Source: Cedecea neteri
GTDB taxonomy: Bacteria > Pseudomonadota > Gammaproteobacteria > Enterobacterales > Enterobacteriaceae
Direction: 5' to 3'
DNA: 64,000 nt
NCBI RefSeq assembly: GCF_000757825.1
Contig: NZ_CP009451.1
Coordinates: 558,001 to 622,000 of the forward strand
In this document: positions 26,812 to 35,913 of the stretch, piece after piece
Layout: each line of letters opens with the position of its first letter
How positions within the stretch are numbered: position 1 is the first letter of the stretch
Made by a program: the position numbers and the translations under genes
The notes under the pieces: model-generated
What the model was told of the DNA's origin: nothing
The model's database searches: none
What the model saw: the letters and a program-made list of their open reading frames with translations, nothing else

Positions 26812-28965
26812 ATGAATAAAAATAAATTTCTCAAACATATACCCTGGGTGATTCTGGGGATCATCGGGGCCTGCTGTCTGGCCGTCGTCGCCCTACGGCG
26901 GGGGGAACACATCAGCGCCCTGTGGATAGTGGTAGCCTCGGTGTCGGTCTATCTGGTGGCCTACCGCTACTACAGCCTCTACATCGCCCAGAAGGTGATG
27001 AAGCTCGACCCAACGCGAGCGACCCCGGCGGTCATTAATAACGACGGCCTGAACTATGTTCCCACTAACCGTAATGTCCTGTTTGGTCACCACTTCGCGG
27101 CAATAGCCGGGGCGGGACCGCTGGTCGGCCCGGTACTGGCAGCGCAGATGGGCTATTTGCCCGGCGTGCTGTGGCTGCTGGCGGGCGTCGTGCTGGCCGG
27201 GGCGGTGCAGGACTTTATGGTGCTGTTTATCTCCTCACGCCGAAACGGGGCTTCCCTTGGCGAGATGATCAAAGAAGAGATGGGGCCGGTGCCGGGCACC
27301 ATTGCCCTGTTCGGCTGCTTCCTGATCATGATAATTATCCTGGCCGTGCTGGCGCTTATCGTGGTGAAAGCGCTGGCCGAAAGCCCGTGGGGCGTATTTA
27401 CCGTTTGCTCGACGGTGCCGATTGCGCTGTTTATGGGCATTTATATGCGCTTTATTCGTCCGGGTCGGGTCGGCGAAGTATCCGTTATCGGGATTGTGCT
27501 GCTGGTCGCCTCGATTTACTTCGGCGGTGTTATTGCCCACGACCCTTACTGGGGCCCGGCGCTAACCTTTAAAGACACCACCATAACCTTTACCCTGATT
27601 GGCTATGCATTTGTTTCTGCTTTGCTGCCGGTGTGGCTGATCCTTGCCCCACGCGATTACCTGGCCACCTTCCTGAAAATTGGCGTTATCGTCGGCCTGG
27701 CGATTGGGATTGTTATCCTCAATCCTGAGCTGAAAATGCCGGCGATTACCCAGTACGTGGACGGCACCGGCCCGCTGTGGAAAGGCGCTCTGTTCCCGTT
27801 CCTGTTTATCACCATTGCCTGCGGGGCAGTGTCCGGTTTCCACGCGCTTATCGCCTCCGGCACGACGCCAAAACTGCTGGCCTGTGAAACCGACGCTCGC
27901 TTTATCGGCTACGGCGCGATGCTGATGGAGTCCTTTGTGGCGGTGATGGCGCTGGTTGCGGCCTCCATTATCGAACCGGGCCTCTACTTCGCGATGAACA
28001 CGCCCCCGGCGGGCCTGGGTATTACCATGCCAAACCTGCACGAGCTGGGTGGTGAAAACGCGCCGATGATTCTGGCGCAGCTGAAAGATGTCACCGCTCA
28101 TGCGGCGGCAACCGTCAGCTCCTGGGGCTTCGTGATTTCGCCGGAGCAGATCCTGCAAACGGCGAAAGATATCGGTGAACCTTCCGTGCTCAACCGCGCA
28201 GGCGGTGCCCCTACGCTTGCCGTCGGTATTGCGCACGTGTTCCACAAAATCGTGCCGGTAGCCGACATGGGGTTCTGGTATCACTTCGGTATTCTGTTTG
28301 AGGCGCTGTTTATTCTTACCGCGCTGGATGCCGGTACCCGCTCCGGCCGCTTTATGCTGCAGGATCTGCTGGGTAACTTTATCCCGTTCCTGAAGAAAAC
28401 CGACTCGCTGGTCGCAGGTATCATCGGCACCGCTGGCTGCGTAGGCCTCTGGGGCTACCTGCTTTATCAGGGCGTGGTCGATCCTTTGGGCGGCGTCAAA
28501 AGCCTGTGGCCGCTGTTCGGCATCTCCAACCAGATGCTTGCCGCCGTCGCGTTAGTGCTGGCAACCGTGGTACTGGTGAAGATGAAGCGTACTCAATACA
28601 TCTGGGTAACCGTCGTCCCTGCCGTCTGGCTACTTATCTGCACCACCTGGGCGCTGGGCCTGAAGCTGTTTAGCAGCAACCCGCAGATGGAAGGCTTCTT
28701 CTTCATGGCCAACCAGTATAAGGCGCGCATCGCCGCAGGTGGAGCCGATCTCACGGCCCAGGAAATCGCCAATATGAACCACATTGTGGTCAACAACTAC
28801 ACCAACGCTGGCCTGAGTATTCTGTTCCTGGTGGTGGTTTACAGCATCATTTTCTACGGCATTAAGGCCTGGAAAGAGGCGCGTAAAATCGATCGCCCGA
28901 CGGACAAAGAAACGCCGTACCAGCCGGTGCCTGAAGAAGGTATTAAGATTTCTTCCGGCCACTGA
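26812..28965 (+). CDS. btsT: BtsT, pyruvate:H+ symporter (CstA family)
   Basis: 717 aa, nearly identical along its length to E. coli BtsT/YjiY (716 aa). It begins KHIPWVILGIIGA, contains FGHHFAAIAGAGPLVGPVLA, the QDFMVLFISSRRNG loop and LDAGTRSGRFMLQD, and ends in a short cytoplasmic tail (KETPYQPVPEEGIKISSGH). It is a polytopic inner-membrane carrier (16 or more hydrophobic segments visible) that imports pyruvate with protons. In E. coli it is induced by BtsSR when external pyruvate appears in nutrient-limited cells. Candidate CRP and BtsR sites lie upstream. It is followed by yjiX and yjiA, as in E. coli. Confidence 0.97.
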   Translation: MNKNKFLKHIPWVILGIIGACCLAVVALRRGEHISALWIVVASVSVYLVAYRYYSLYIAQKVMKLDPTRATPAVINNDGLNYVPTNRNVLFGHHFAAIAGAGPLVGPVLAAQMGYLPGVLWLLAGVVLAGAVQDFMVLFISSRRNGASLGEMIKEEMGPVPGTIALFGCFLIMIIILAVLALIVVKALAESPWGVFTVCSTVPIALFMGIYMRFIRPGRVGEVSVIGIVLLVASIYFGGVIAHDPYWGPALTFKDTTITFTLIGYAFVSALLPVWLILAPRDYLATFLKIGVIVGLAIGIVILNPELKMPAITQYVDGTGPLWKGALFPFLFITIACGAVSGFHALIASGTTPKLLACETDARFIGYGAMLMESFVAVMALVAASIIEPGLYFAMNTPPAGLGITMPNLHELGGENAPMILAQLKDVTAHAAATVSSWGFVISPEQILQTAKDIGEPSVLNRAGGAPTLAVGIAHVFHKIVPVADMGFWYHFGILFEALFILTALDAGTRSGRFMLQDLLGNFIPFLKKTDSLVAGIIGTAGCVGLWGYLLYQGVVDPLGGVKSLWPLFGISNQMLAAVALVLATVVLVKMKRTQYIWVTVVPAVWLLICTTWALGLKLFSSNPQMEGFFFMANQYKARIAAGGADLTAQEIANMNHIVVNNYTNAGLSILFLVVVYSIIFYGIKAWKEARKIDRPTDKETPYQPVPEEGIKISSGH

Positions 28966-28978
28966 TCGCAACATTTTA

Positions 28979-29148
28979 CAGCCCCACATTAGTGGGGCTC
29001 AGATTGATGACAAACAGCCGAAAAACGTGGTTTTCGACTGTTTGGGGCAAACCAGAGAACATTATTCATTGTTTTTAGTAGACCTGGGGTCTGACTTTTT
29101 TAGAGCAATGAACTTTGTCAGCAGTCTCAGCCCCACATTAGTGGGGCT
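28979..29148 (+). repeat. duplicated terminator hairpin flanking a structured segment, btsT-yjiX gap
   Basis: The 20-bp hairpin with arms AGCCCCAC and GTGGGGCT (loop ATTA) occurs at 28980-28999 and again, identically, at 29129-29148, where TTT follows. Between them lie a 14-bp hairpin with one mismatch (CAAACAGCCGAAAA / TTTTCGACTGTTTG, 29011-29044) and a short GACC/GGTC dyad followed by a seven-T run. The first copy sits 14 bp after btsT and probably terminates or processes its mRNA. The duplication suggests a past insertion or tandem duplication in this gap. Confidence 0.7.
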
Positions 29149-29170
29149 TTAATCACTTAAGGAGCGGCGG

Positions 29171-29374
29171 ATGTTTGATAACTTAGGCGCTGCAAAAAAA
29201 TATCTCGGCCAGGCGGCACGAATGCTCGTTGGCATCCCGGACTACGACACTTACGTGCTGCATATGCAGACGAACCATCCGGACCAGCCGCCCATGACCT
29301 ATAAAGAATTCTTCCGCGAGCGCCAGCAGGCACGCTACGGCGGAGATGGCAAAGGCGGCATGCGCTGCTGTTAA
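29171..29374 (+). CDS. yjiX: YjiX, small YbdD/YjiX-family protein
   Basis: 67 aa, matching E. coli YjiX in full: [25 protein letters not shown] at the start and [21 protein letters not shown] at the end. Strong ribosome binding site (AAGGAG). Members of this family are always next to CstA-type pyruvate/peptide carriers (ybdD-cstA, yjiX-btsT), which implies an accessory role for the transporter; the mechanism is unsettled. Soluble, with a paired-cysteine C-terminus. Followed 13 nt later by yjiA. Confidence 0.95.
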   Translation: MFDNLGAAKKYLGQAARMLVGIPDYDTYVLHMQTNHPDQPPMTYKEFFRERQQARYGGDGKGGMRCC

Positions 29375-29387
29375 CAGGAAAGACGCG

Positions 29388-30353
29388 ATGACACAGATTG
29401 CAGTGACCGTATTAACCGGCTTTCTCGGCGCAGGGAAAACCACCCTGTTACGCCATATCCTGCATACCCAGCAGGATGAGAAAATCGCCGTTATTGAAAA
29501 TGAATTTGGCGAAACGCCTATCGACAGCCAGCTGATTGGCGACCGCGCCACCCGCATCACGACCCTGAGCAACGGCTGCATCTGCTGCACGCGGTCGAGC
29601 GAGCTGGAAGATGCCCTGCTGGACCTGCTTGAAAGTCGGGACAAAGGTGAAATTCACTTCGACAGGCTGATTGTCGAATGCACGGGGATGGCCGATCCAG
29701 GCCCAATACTTCAGGCCTTTTTCGCCCATGAAATCATCTGCGAGCGCTACCTGCTGGACGGCGTAATTACGCTGGTGGATGCGGTACACGCGGCTTCGCA
29801 GCTGGATCAGTTCCCGCTGGCGCAGTCGCAGATTGGCTACGCCGATCGCATTCTGCTCACCAAAACCGATGTCGCTGGTGAGTCCGCTGATTTACTGGAA
29901 CGCCTGCAGCGCATTAACGCTCGCGCCCCGGTTTACCCTATCCTGCACGGCAATATCGATATTGCGCTGCTGTTTAACACCCGCGGCTTTATGCTGGAAG
30001 AAAACGTCGTGGCGACAAAACCTCGCTTCCACCGCATTGCCCCGCAGCAAAATGAAGTCTCATCCATTGTGGTGACGCTGGATTATCCGGTGGCGCTGTC
30101 CGCCGTTTCCTCCGTAATGGAAAACCTGCTTTCCGGCTTTGCCGATAACCTGCTCCGCTACAAAGGAATGCTGTGGATTGAAGACCAGCCCTGTCGCCTG
30201 CTGTTCCAGGGCGTGCAGCGCCTTTACAGCGCCGACTGGGACCGTGAGTGGCAGGCGGATGAAACGCCGGGCAGCACGCTGGTGTTTATCGGCGTCTCGC
30301 TCCCGGAAGCCGAGATCCGCGACGCCTTTGCAGGATTAAAACAAACCGCATAA
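29388..30353 (+). CDS. yjiA: YjiA, COG0523 zinc-dependent GTPase
   Basis: 321 aa from the ATG at 29388 (AGGAAAG ribosome binding site); E. coli YjiA is 318 aa. G3E-family GTPase with Walker A GFLGAGKTT, the metal-binding GCICC motif (NGCICCTRSSELEDALL), Walker B-like ECTGMADPGP and TKTD (guanine specificity). The C-terminal CobW_C domain has LLRYKGMLWIEDQPCRLLFQGVQRLYSADWDREW. The family members are metal chaperones or metal-dependent regulators; the client of YjiA is not known. Third gene of the btsT-yjiX-yjiA unit. It ends 10 bp from the convergent btsR stop. Confidence 0.94.
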   Translation: MTQIAVTVLTGFLGAGKTTLLRHILHTQQDEKIAVIENEFGETPIDSQLIGDRATRITTLSNGCICCTRSSELEDALLDLLESRDKGEIHFDRLIVECTGMADPGPILQAFFAHEIICERYLLDGVITLVDAVHAASQLDQFPLAQSQIGYADRILLTKTDVAGESADLLERLQRINARAPVYPILHGNIDIALLFNTRGFMLEENVVATKPRFHRIAPQQNEVSSIVVTLDYPVALSAVSSVMENLLSGFADNLLRYKGMLWIEDQPCRLLFQGVQRLYSADWDREWQADETPGSTLVFIGVSLPEAEIRDAFAGLKQTA

Positions 30354-30363
30354 CACAGCAGCA

Positions 30364-31083
30364 TTACAGCCCGACCGCCTCTTTCAGTGACTTCAGGTAG
30401 CGGCGGCTCACCGGCACGGTGCGGCCATCCCGCAGCAGCAGCTCCGCCTGGCTGTTATCCTCCAGGCGGATCTCCTGTAAATAATTCATATTGACCAGAT
30501 ATTGCCGGTGGCAGCGCAGCAGCGGCGTGCGGCTTTCCAGAGTGCGCAGCGTTAGCTCGGTAAACCCTTCTTTGCCGTCACGGCTGGTGACATACACCCC
30601 GCTCATCCGGCTGCTGACGTAGGCCACCTCTTCCATTTGCAGCAGCCAGATTCGGCTGTGGCCGCTGCACGGGATAAATTTCAGCGGCAGCTGGCTGTCC
30701 GGCAGGCGGGAAACATCCTGCGCTTCGTTTTCCTGATGCAGGCGAGCCAGCGTTTTTTGCAGCCGCTGCGCCTCTATCGGCTTGAGCAGATAGTCAAAAG
30801 CGCACTCCTCAAAAGCCTGCACGGCGTATTCATCAAAAGCGGTGAGAAACACAATACGCGGCCGGTGGCGTTCATCCAGCATGCCCACCATTTCCAGGCC
30901 GCTAATGCGCGGCATCTGGATATCGAGAAACAGCACGTCCGGGCGCAGCTTGTGCACGGCGCTAATCGCCTCTATCGCGTTGGCACATTCCCCGACTATC
31001 TCAATCTCACCGTCGCTCTCAAGCAGGACGCGCAGGTTCTCACGCGCCAGCGGCTCATCATCAACAATCAACGCTCTCAACAT
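30364..31083 (-). CDS. btsR: BtsR (YehT), LytTR-type response regulator
   Basis: 239 aa, the same length as E. coli BtsR. N-terminal receiver with phospho-acceptor Asp54 ([21 protein letters not shown]) and the acidic pair in [12 protein letters not shown]-terminal LytTR DNA-binding domain with [19 protein letters not shown] and [17 protein letters not shown]. In E. coli it activates btsT through direct repeats at its promoter. Here the target gene lies 1.4 kb away on the opposite strand. The start overlaps the btsS stop (TGA 31077-31079, ATG 31081-31083). Confidence 0.95.
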   Translation of the reverse strand: MLRALIVDDEPLARENLRVLLESDGEIEIVGECANAIEAISAVHKLRPDVLFLDIQMPRISGLEMVGMLDERHRPRIVFLTAFDEYAVQAFEECAFDYLLKPIEAQRLQKTLARLHQENEAQDVSRLPDSQLPLKFIPCSGHSRIWLLQMEEVAYVSSRMSGVYVTSRDGKEGFTELTLRTLESRTPLLRCHRQYLVNMNYLQEIRLEDNSQAELLLRDGRTVPVSRRYLKSLKEAVGL

Positions 31084-32766
31084 ACCAACTCCTCGGCGGG
31101 CAGGCGCACGGTGATGCAGGTAAAACGATCGGGCTCACAGCTCACGGCCAGGCCATAATCCTCACCAAACTTCGCGCGCAGCCGCTTGTCTACCAGATTC
31201 ATCCCCAGCCCGTTACCGTTCTCATTTGGCCGGTACAAACCGGCATTGTCCTCAACGTCAACAAAGACGTTTTGCCCTTCTCCGCGTGCGCGAATGGTAA
31301 TAATCCCGCAGCCCAGCAGCTGAGAGGTGCCGTGTTTAATCGCGTTTTCCACAATCGGCTGCAGGGTAAAAGCCGGCAAATGGTGATGAGCCAACGCTTC
31401 CGGCACCTGCAGTTCAACCGTCAGCCGAGTCTGGAAGCGAGCCAGCTCAATTTGCAGGTAGGCGTTCACGTGCTCAATTTCGTCGGACAGCGTGACGATT
31501 TCCGACGGGCGTTTCAGATTTTTGCGGAAAAAACGTCGAGAGGTACTGCACCAGCTGCCCGGCTTTGTCACCGTCGTGACGGATAACCGCTTTCAGCGTA
31601 TTCAGCGCGTTAAATAAGAAGTGTGGGTTCACCTGCGCATGCAGCAGCTTGATCTCTGACTGCGCCAGCAGCGCTTTTTGCTGCTCGTATTTGCCCGCCA
31701 GGATTTGCGCCGAAAGCAGCTGCGCAATCCCTTCGCCGAGCGTACGGTTGATCGAGCTAAACAGCCTGTTACGTGCTTCGTAGAGTTTTATCGTGCCGAT
31801 CACCCGCTGGTTTTCGCCCCGCAGCGGGATAACCAGCGTCGACCCCAGCTTGCAGTTTGGGTGTAGCGAGCAGCGGTAAGGCACCTCATTACCGTCGGCG
31901 TAAACCACTTCATTATTTTCGATGGCCTGCCAGGTGTAACCCGACGAAATTGGCTTGCCCGCCAGGTGGTGATCGGCCCCGGTGCCGATAAACGCCAGCA
32001 GCTTTTCTCGATCGGTGATCGCCACGGCGCTGATGTCCAGCTCCTGATGCAGCACTTTCGCTACCTTCAAGCTGTTTTGCTCGTTGAAACCCTGTCGGAG
32101 AATACCCTCGGTCGAGGCGGCTACTTTTAGCGCGGTGGCGGAGAACGCCGAGGTGTACTTTTCAAACATCGCGCGTTTATCCAGCAGGATGCGCATAAAC
32201 ATCGCCGCCCCCAGCGTGTTGGTGACCATCATCGGCGCGGCGATGCTTTCTACCAGGTGAAGCGCGTCTTCAAACGGCCTCGCGATCAGCAAAATGATCA
32301 TCATCTGCACCAGCTCGGCCACAAAGGTCACCCCTCCGGCCACCAGCGGGTTAAACAGCTTATCCGTTCTGCCGCGCTTGATTAAAAAGCTGTGGATCAA
32401 CCCGCCAATCAGCCCTTCGGCGATGGTAGAGATCATGCAGCTTAGCGCCGTCATTCCGCCGAGTGAATAGCGATGCAGCCCGCCAGTTAGCCCCACCAAC
32501 CCGCCAACCACCGGCCCGCCCAGCAGGCCGCCCATCACCGCGCCGATGGCACGCGTATTGGCAATGGAGCCTTCAATATGCAGGCCAAAGTAGGTGCCCA
32601 TGATGCAGAATACCGAGAAAGTGATGTAGCAAAGCAGCTTGTGGGGTAGCCGCACGGTGACCTGCATCAGCGGTATAAACAGCCGGGTTTTGCTCATCAG
32701 CCAGGCAATGACCAGGAACACGCACATCTGCTGCAATAGCAGCAGGACCAAATTGAACTCGTACAT
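31077..32766 (-). pseudogene. btsS: BtsS (YehU) pyruvate-sensing histidine kinase, one-base frameshift
   Basis: Start ATG 32766 (MYEFNLVLLLLQQMCVFL), as in E. coli BtsS (561 aa). Six LytS-type TM segments, a GAF-like region (VAITDREKLLAFIGTG), then the His-kinase motif LLHAQVNPHFLFNALNTLKAV. After QYLSTFF the frame breaks and continues in the +1 frame with RKNLKRPSEIVTLSDEIEHVNAYLQIE through the ATPase domain (IVENAIKHGTS, NGNGLGMNLVDKRL). The break lies in a run of six T on the coding strand (plus-strand A run 31528-31533); five T would restore a 562-aa protein. It is either a real homopolymer mutation, which would silence pyruvate sensing, or a sequencing indel. The rest is well conserved, which favours a recent event or error. 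Confidence 0.88.
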
Positions 32767-33284
32767 CTGCAGACACTCTCCGTTCTCAACGGCGGGAAAG
32801 ATACAGCGAGCAGAATATAATTTCCGGGGCATAGCTCAGATTTGTTAAATTTGAATTCCAAAATAAGTCAGATTGTTGCGGCTGACAGCCCGGATATAAA
32901 ACTAAAAAAAGCAAAACGAACAATTATCGAGCAACAAAAAGGACAGCCGATAAAACGCATTCATATACAGGTTTTTATTTATAATCGTCGCCCTCAGGAC
33001 CCACCCCGCCGAATGTTATTTAACGTTTTTAATTAACCGCATTGAATATAAGCAATGCCATATTTCAGCTAAAGGATATTCTCACCAGGCAGAAAAAGCC
33101 GATGGATTATTTATATTTCTTATCGCTATAAGTCATATTTTTATATTCTTCTGGCAAACAGTATTAGCAGGTAGTATCGACCAAATACAGACGACTCAAC
33201 GCCCAGAACGCGGCACGCGTGCGGCTATTGCCAGCAGAACATGCTGTTGCCGTGGGGAAGTTTCAGCAGTTAAGGAATAGAATA
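32767..33284. other. divergent intergenic region btsS / metN-like
   Basis: About 520 bp, AT-rich, without a supportable gene; a 64-codon frame opening with TTG at 32842 has no ribosome binding site and no recognisable product. Promoters of both flanking operons must lie here. One octamer, AGACGACT, near 33190 is one base off a MetJ box but has no adjoining second box, so I do not call MetJ control. Confidence 0.45.
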
Positions 33285-34308
33285 ATGATCGTTCTTTCGG
33301 GCGTATCAAAAGTATTTGCCAGCAAACATGGGGCGATTACCGCCGTAGATAATATTCACCTGTCCGTAAATAAGGGCCAAATATACGGCATTATCGGCTA
33401 CAGCGGGGCAGGTAAAAGTACGTTAATCAGATTATTAAACGGGCTTGAAGCGCCCTCTTCCGGATCGATTATCGTGGCCGGGCAGGACATTGCGAAAGCC
33501 AACGGCGAGCGGCCTCCGCCAGGCCCGCTTAAAAGTCAGCATGGTCTTCCAGCACTTTAACCTGCTGTGGTCGCGCACGGTTGCCGAGAATATTGCGTTT
33601 CCCCTACAAATTGCCGGCGCGAACAAACGTCAGATTCAGCAGCGTGTTGGTGAGCTGATCAAACTGGTTGGCCTTGAGGGCCGCGAAAATGCCTGGCCAT
33701 CCCAGCTTAGCGGCGGCCAGAAGCAGCGCGTTGGCATTGCCCGCGCCCTGGCAAATAACCCGGACGTGCTGCTTTGCGACGAGGCCACTTCAGCGCTGGA
33801 TCCGCAAACCACCGACGCCATTCTCGATCTGCTGCTCGACATTAACCGCCAGCTCAACTTAACCATCGTACTCATCACCCATGAGATGCACGTGGTACGC
33901 AAAATTTGCCAGCGCGTGGCGGTGATGGAAAACGGCAGAATCGTTGAAGAAGGCCCGGTACTGGAGATTTTTACCCACCCTAAACAGCCCATCACACAAA
34001 CCTTTGTGCGCCAGGTGACTAACCACGGTGCGGCCAGCGAACCGTTCAACCCGCATTGGGTTCAGGGCTTAAACGGCAGCATTCTGAAACTGATTTTCCC
34101 CGGCGGAGAAGCTCAGCAGCCGGTGATAGCCGACGTTATTCAGCACTTTCACGTGGCGCTGAACATTCTGCACGGCAACATTACCCAGACGGCAGACGGC
34201 GCGTTTGGCGAGCTGTACGTCCACGTGGATGACGCCAGCCAGCTAGAAAATATTGTGCAATACCTGAATCAAAAGCGGGTAGAAACTGAGGTTATTCGAC
34301 ATGCTTGA
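33285..34308 (+). pseudogene. MetN-like ABC importer ATPase, one-base frameshift
   Basis: Start ATG 33285 (ribosome binding site AAGGAA). The first part has IVLSGVSKVF, Walker A GYSGAGKST and GLEAPSSGSI. At about 33510-33514 the frame is lost. It resumes in the +1 frame as LRQARLKVSMVFQHFNLL, then signature LSGGQKQRVGIARAL, Walker B DVLLCDEATSALDPQT, the H-loop ITHEMHVV, and a C-terminal NIL (ligand-sensing) domain. Removing one C from GGCCTCC yields a continuous protein of about 340 aa, the normal MetN length (E. coli 343). As read, the importer would be inactive. The alternative is a sequencing indel, since all motifs are intact. It overlaps the permease gene by 8 nt. Confidence 0.85.
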
Positions 34309-34969
34309 GCAATACTTCCCGCATTTAAAACTCGACAAGCTATGGGCCGCCACGGGCGAAACGCTCTACATGACGGCCTGGTCCGGGCTGGCAACGCTGG
34401 TCTTTGGTATTGCGCTAGGCGTGCTGCTGTTTCTGACCTCTCGCGGCCAGCTGCTGCAAAACCGCCTGGTTTATTCAGTGGTCACCGTGCTGGTAAACGT
34501 CTTCCGTTCGATCCCGTTCATCATTCTGATCGTCCTGCTGATCCCGTTCACTAAAACGCTGGTCGGCACCATTTTGGGCACCAATGCCGCGCTTCCGGCG
34601 CTGATCGTCGGCGCCGCACCTTTCTACGCACGGCTGGTAGAAATTGCGCTGCGCGAAGTCGACAAAGGGGTTATCGAAGCCACGCGTTCGATGGGGGCGA
34701 AAACCCACACGCTGATTTTCCGCGTACTCCTGCCTGAATCTTCTCCGGCTCTGGTTTCCGGCATCACCGTCACCCTGATCGCGCTGGTGAGCTACAGCGC
34801 TATGGCCGGGGTTATCGGCGCGGGCGGGCTGGGCAACCTCGCCTATCTGGAAGGGTTCCAGCGTAACCATAACGACGTCACGCTGGTGGCCACGGCCATG
34901 ATATTAGCGATCGTTTTTATTATTCAGTTTATCGGCGACCGAATTACGCGCCGGCTCGATAAGCGCTAA
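34301..34969 (+). CDS. MetI-like ABC importer permease
   Basis: 222 aa (E. coli MetI 217). Five or so TM segments; the EAA loop that docks the ATPase is visible as IEATRSMGAKTHTLIFRVLLPES. Other family landmarks: FRSIPFIILIVLLIPFTK and the C-terminal GAGGLGNLAYLEGFQRN. Inner-membrane channel of a methionine-type (MUT family) uptake system. It overlaps the ATPase gene at its start. This is probably a second copy in addition to the usual metNIQ near rcsF in enterobacteria, so its substrate may be a methionine derivative or another compound. Confidence 0.88.
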   Translation: MLEQYFPHLKLDKLWAATGETLYMTAWSGLATLVFGIALGVLLFLTSRGQLLQNRLVYSVVTVLVNVFRSIPFIILIVLLIPFTKTLVGTILGTNAALPALIVGAAPFYARLVEIALREVDKGVIEATRSMGAKTHTLIFRVLLPESSPALVSGITVTLIALVSYSAMAGVIGAGGLGNLAYLEGFQRNHNDVTLVATAMILAIVFIIQFIGDRITRRLDKR

Positions 34970-34984
34970 CGGTTCTTCAGCTTT

Positions 34985-35013
34985 CGGGCGGCAGAGATGC
35001 ATTCTGGCGCCCG
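34985..35013 (+). other. intercistronic hairpin between permease and binding-protein genes
   Basis: CGGGCG/CGCCCG arms with an inner CAGA/TCTG extension across a G-G mismatch; loop about 7 nt. No T run follows. Such hairpins often stabilise or separate the transcript of the abundant binding protein from that of the membrane subunits. Confidence 0.45.
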
Positions 35014-35063
35014 GAGTTCCACGGCAATGCACTTCTAATCACTAATGACGACTGGACGAAATA

Positions 35064-35879
35064 ATGAAAAAACAGTTTATGATGTTAGCTCTGGCTTCTT
35101 TAACCGCCTTAAGCCTCCAGGCCAACGCCGCTGAAAAGCTGGTTGTGGGCGCTTCCAACGTGCCGCACGCGGAAATTCTCGAGCAGGCGAAGCCGATTCT
35201 GGCGAAAGAAGGTATCGACCTTGAGATCAAAACCTTCCAGGACTATATCCTGCCGAACACCGCGCTTGCCGAGCGTGAAATTGACGCCAACTACTTCCAG
35301 CACCAGCCGTATCTGGACTCGGTTCTGCAGGATCATAAAGGCGATAAAAACTACGATTTCGTCAGCGCCGGGGCTATCCACGTGGAGCCCATCGGCATCT
35401 ACTCAAAGAAATACAAAAGCCTGAAAGATCTGCCGCAAAACGGCAAGGTGATTATGCGTGACTCGGTGGCCGAAGAAGGCCGCATTCTGGCTATCTTCCA
35501 GCGCGAAGGCGTGATCGCCCTGAAGCCGGGCATCAAGCCGGTTAATGCCCGTATCAGCGACATCGCCAGCAACCCGAAAAATCTGCAGTTCAAAGCGGAT
35601 ATTGAAGCCGCCCTGCTGCCGCAGATGTACGCCAATAACGAAGGCGATGCGGTGGTTATCAACGCCAACTACGCGCTTGATGCGGGCCTGAACCCAATCA
35701 AAGATCCTATTGCCGTAGAAAGCACCGAAGGTAACCCGTATGCCAACATCATCACCGTGCACAGCGCCGACGTTAAAAAACATGACATCGTCGAGCTGGT
35801 GAAGGTCCTGCACTCTAAGCAGATTCAGGCCTGGATCAACGAGAAGTATCACGGCGCGGTTGTGCCGGTTAACCAGTAA
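35064..35879 (+). CDS. MetQ/NlpA-family substrate-binding protein
   Basis: 271 aa. Signal peptide MKKQFMMLALASLTALSLQANA, then AEKLVVGASNVPHAEILEQ. Family motifs: FQDYILPNTALAEREIDANYFQHQPYLD and VVINANYALDAGLNP. It captures substrate in the periplasm for the MetNI-like importer. Difference from E. coli MetQ/NlpA: no lipobox cysteine, so it should be a soluble periplasmic protein, not a lipoprotein. Separated from the permease gene by 94 bp with a hairpin. A strong terminator follows. Confidence 0.88.
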   Translation: MKKQFMMLALASLTALSLQANAAEKLVVGASNVPHAEILEQAKPILAKEGIDLEIKTFQDYILPNTALAEREIDANYFQHQPYLDSVLQDHKGDKNYDFVSAGAIHVEPIGIYSKKYKSLKDLPQNGKVIMRDSVAEEGRILAIFQREGVIALKPGIKPVNARISDIASNPKNLQFKADIEAALLPQMYANNEGDAVVINANYALDAGLNPIKDPIAVESTEGNPYANIITVHSADVKKHDIVELVKVLHSKQIQAWINEKYHGAVVPVNQ

Positions 35880-35889
35880 TCCTGAAAAC

Positions 35890-35913
35890 GGGGCGCAATG
35901 CGCCCCTCTTCTT
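35890..35913 (+). terminator. intrinsic terminator of the MetNIQ-like operon
   Basis: Perfect GGGGCGC-AAT-GCGCCCC hairpin followed by TCTTCTT, 10 bp after the binding-protein stop codon. The tail reaches the stop codon of the convergent gene. Confidence 0.85.

Noticed and set aside
28979..29148. Insertion sequence remnant between btsT and yjiX
   Set aside because: No transposase fragment and no target-site duplication beyond the copied terminator hairpin; kept only as a repeat.
31528..31533. Programmed ribosomal frameshift in btsS
   Set aside because: The shift needed is +1 on a plain T run without the usual slow codon or stop context, and the homologue is a single frame in E. coli; mutation or sequencing error is simpler.
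33180..33200. MetJ box upstream of the MetN-like gene
   Set aside because: Only a single octamer with one mismatch; MetJ sites need at least two adjacent boxes.
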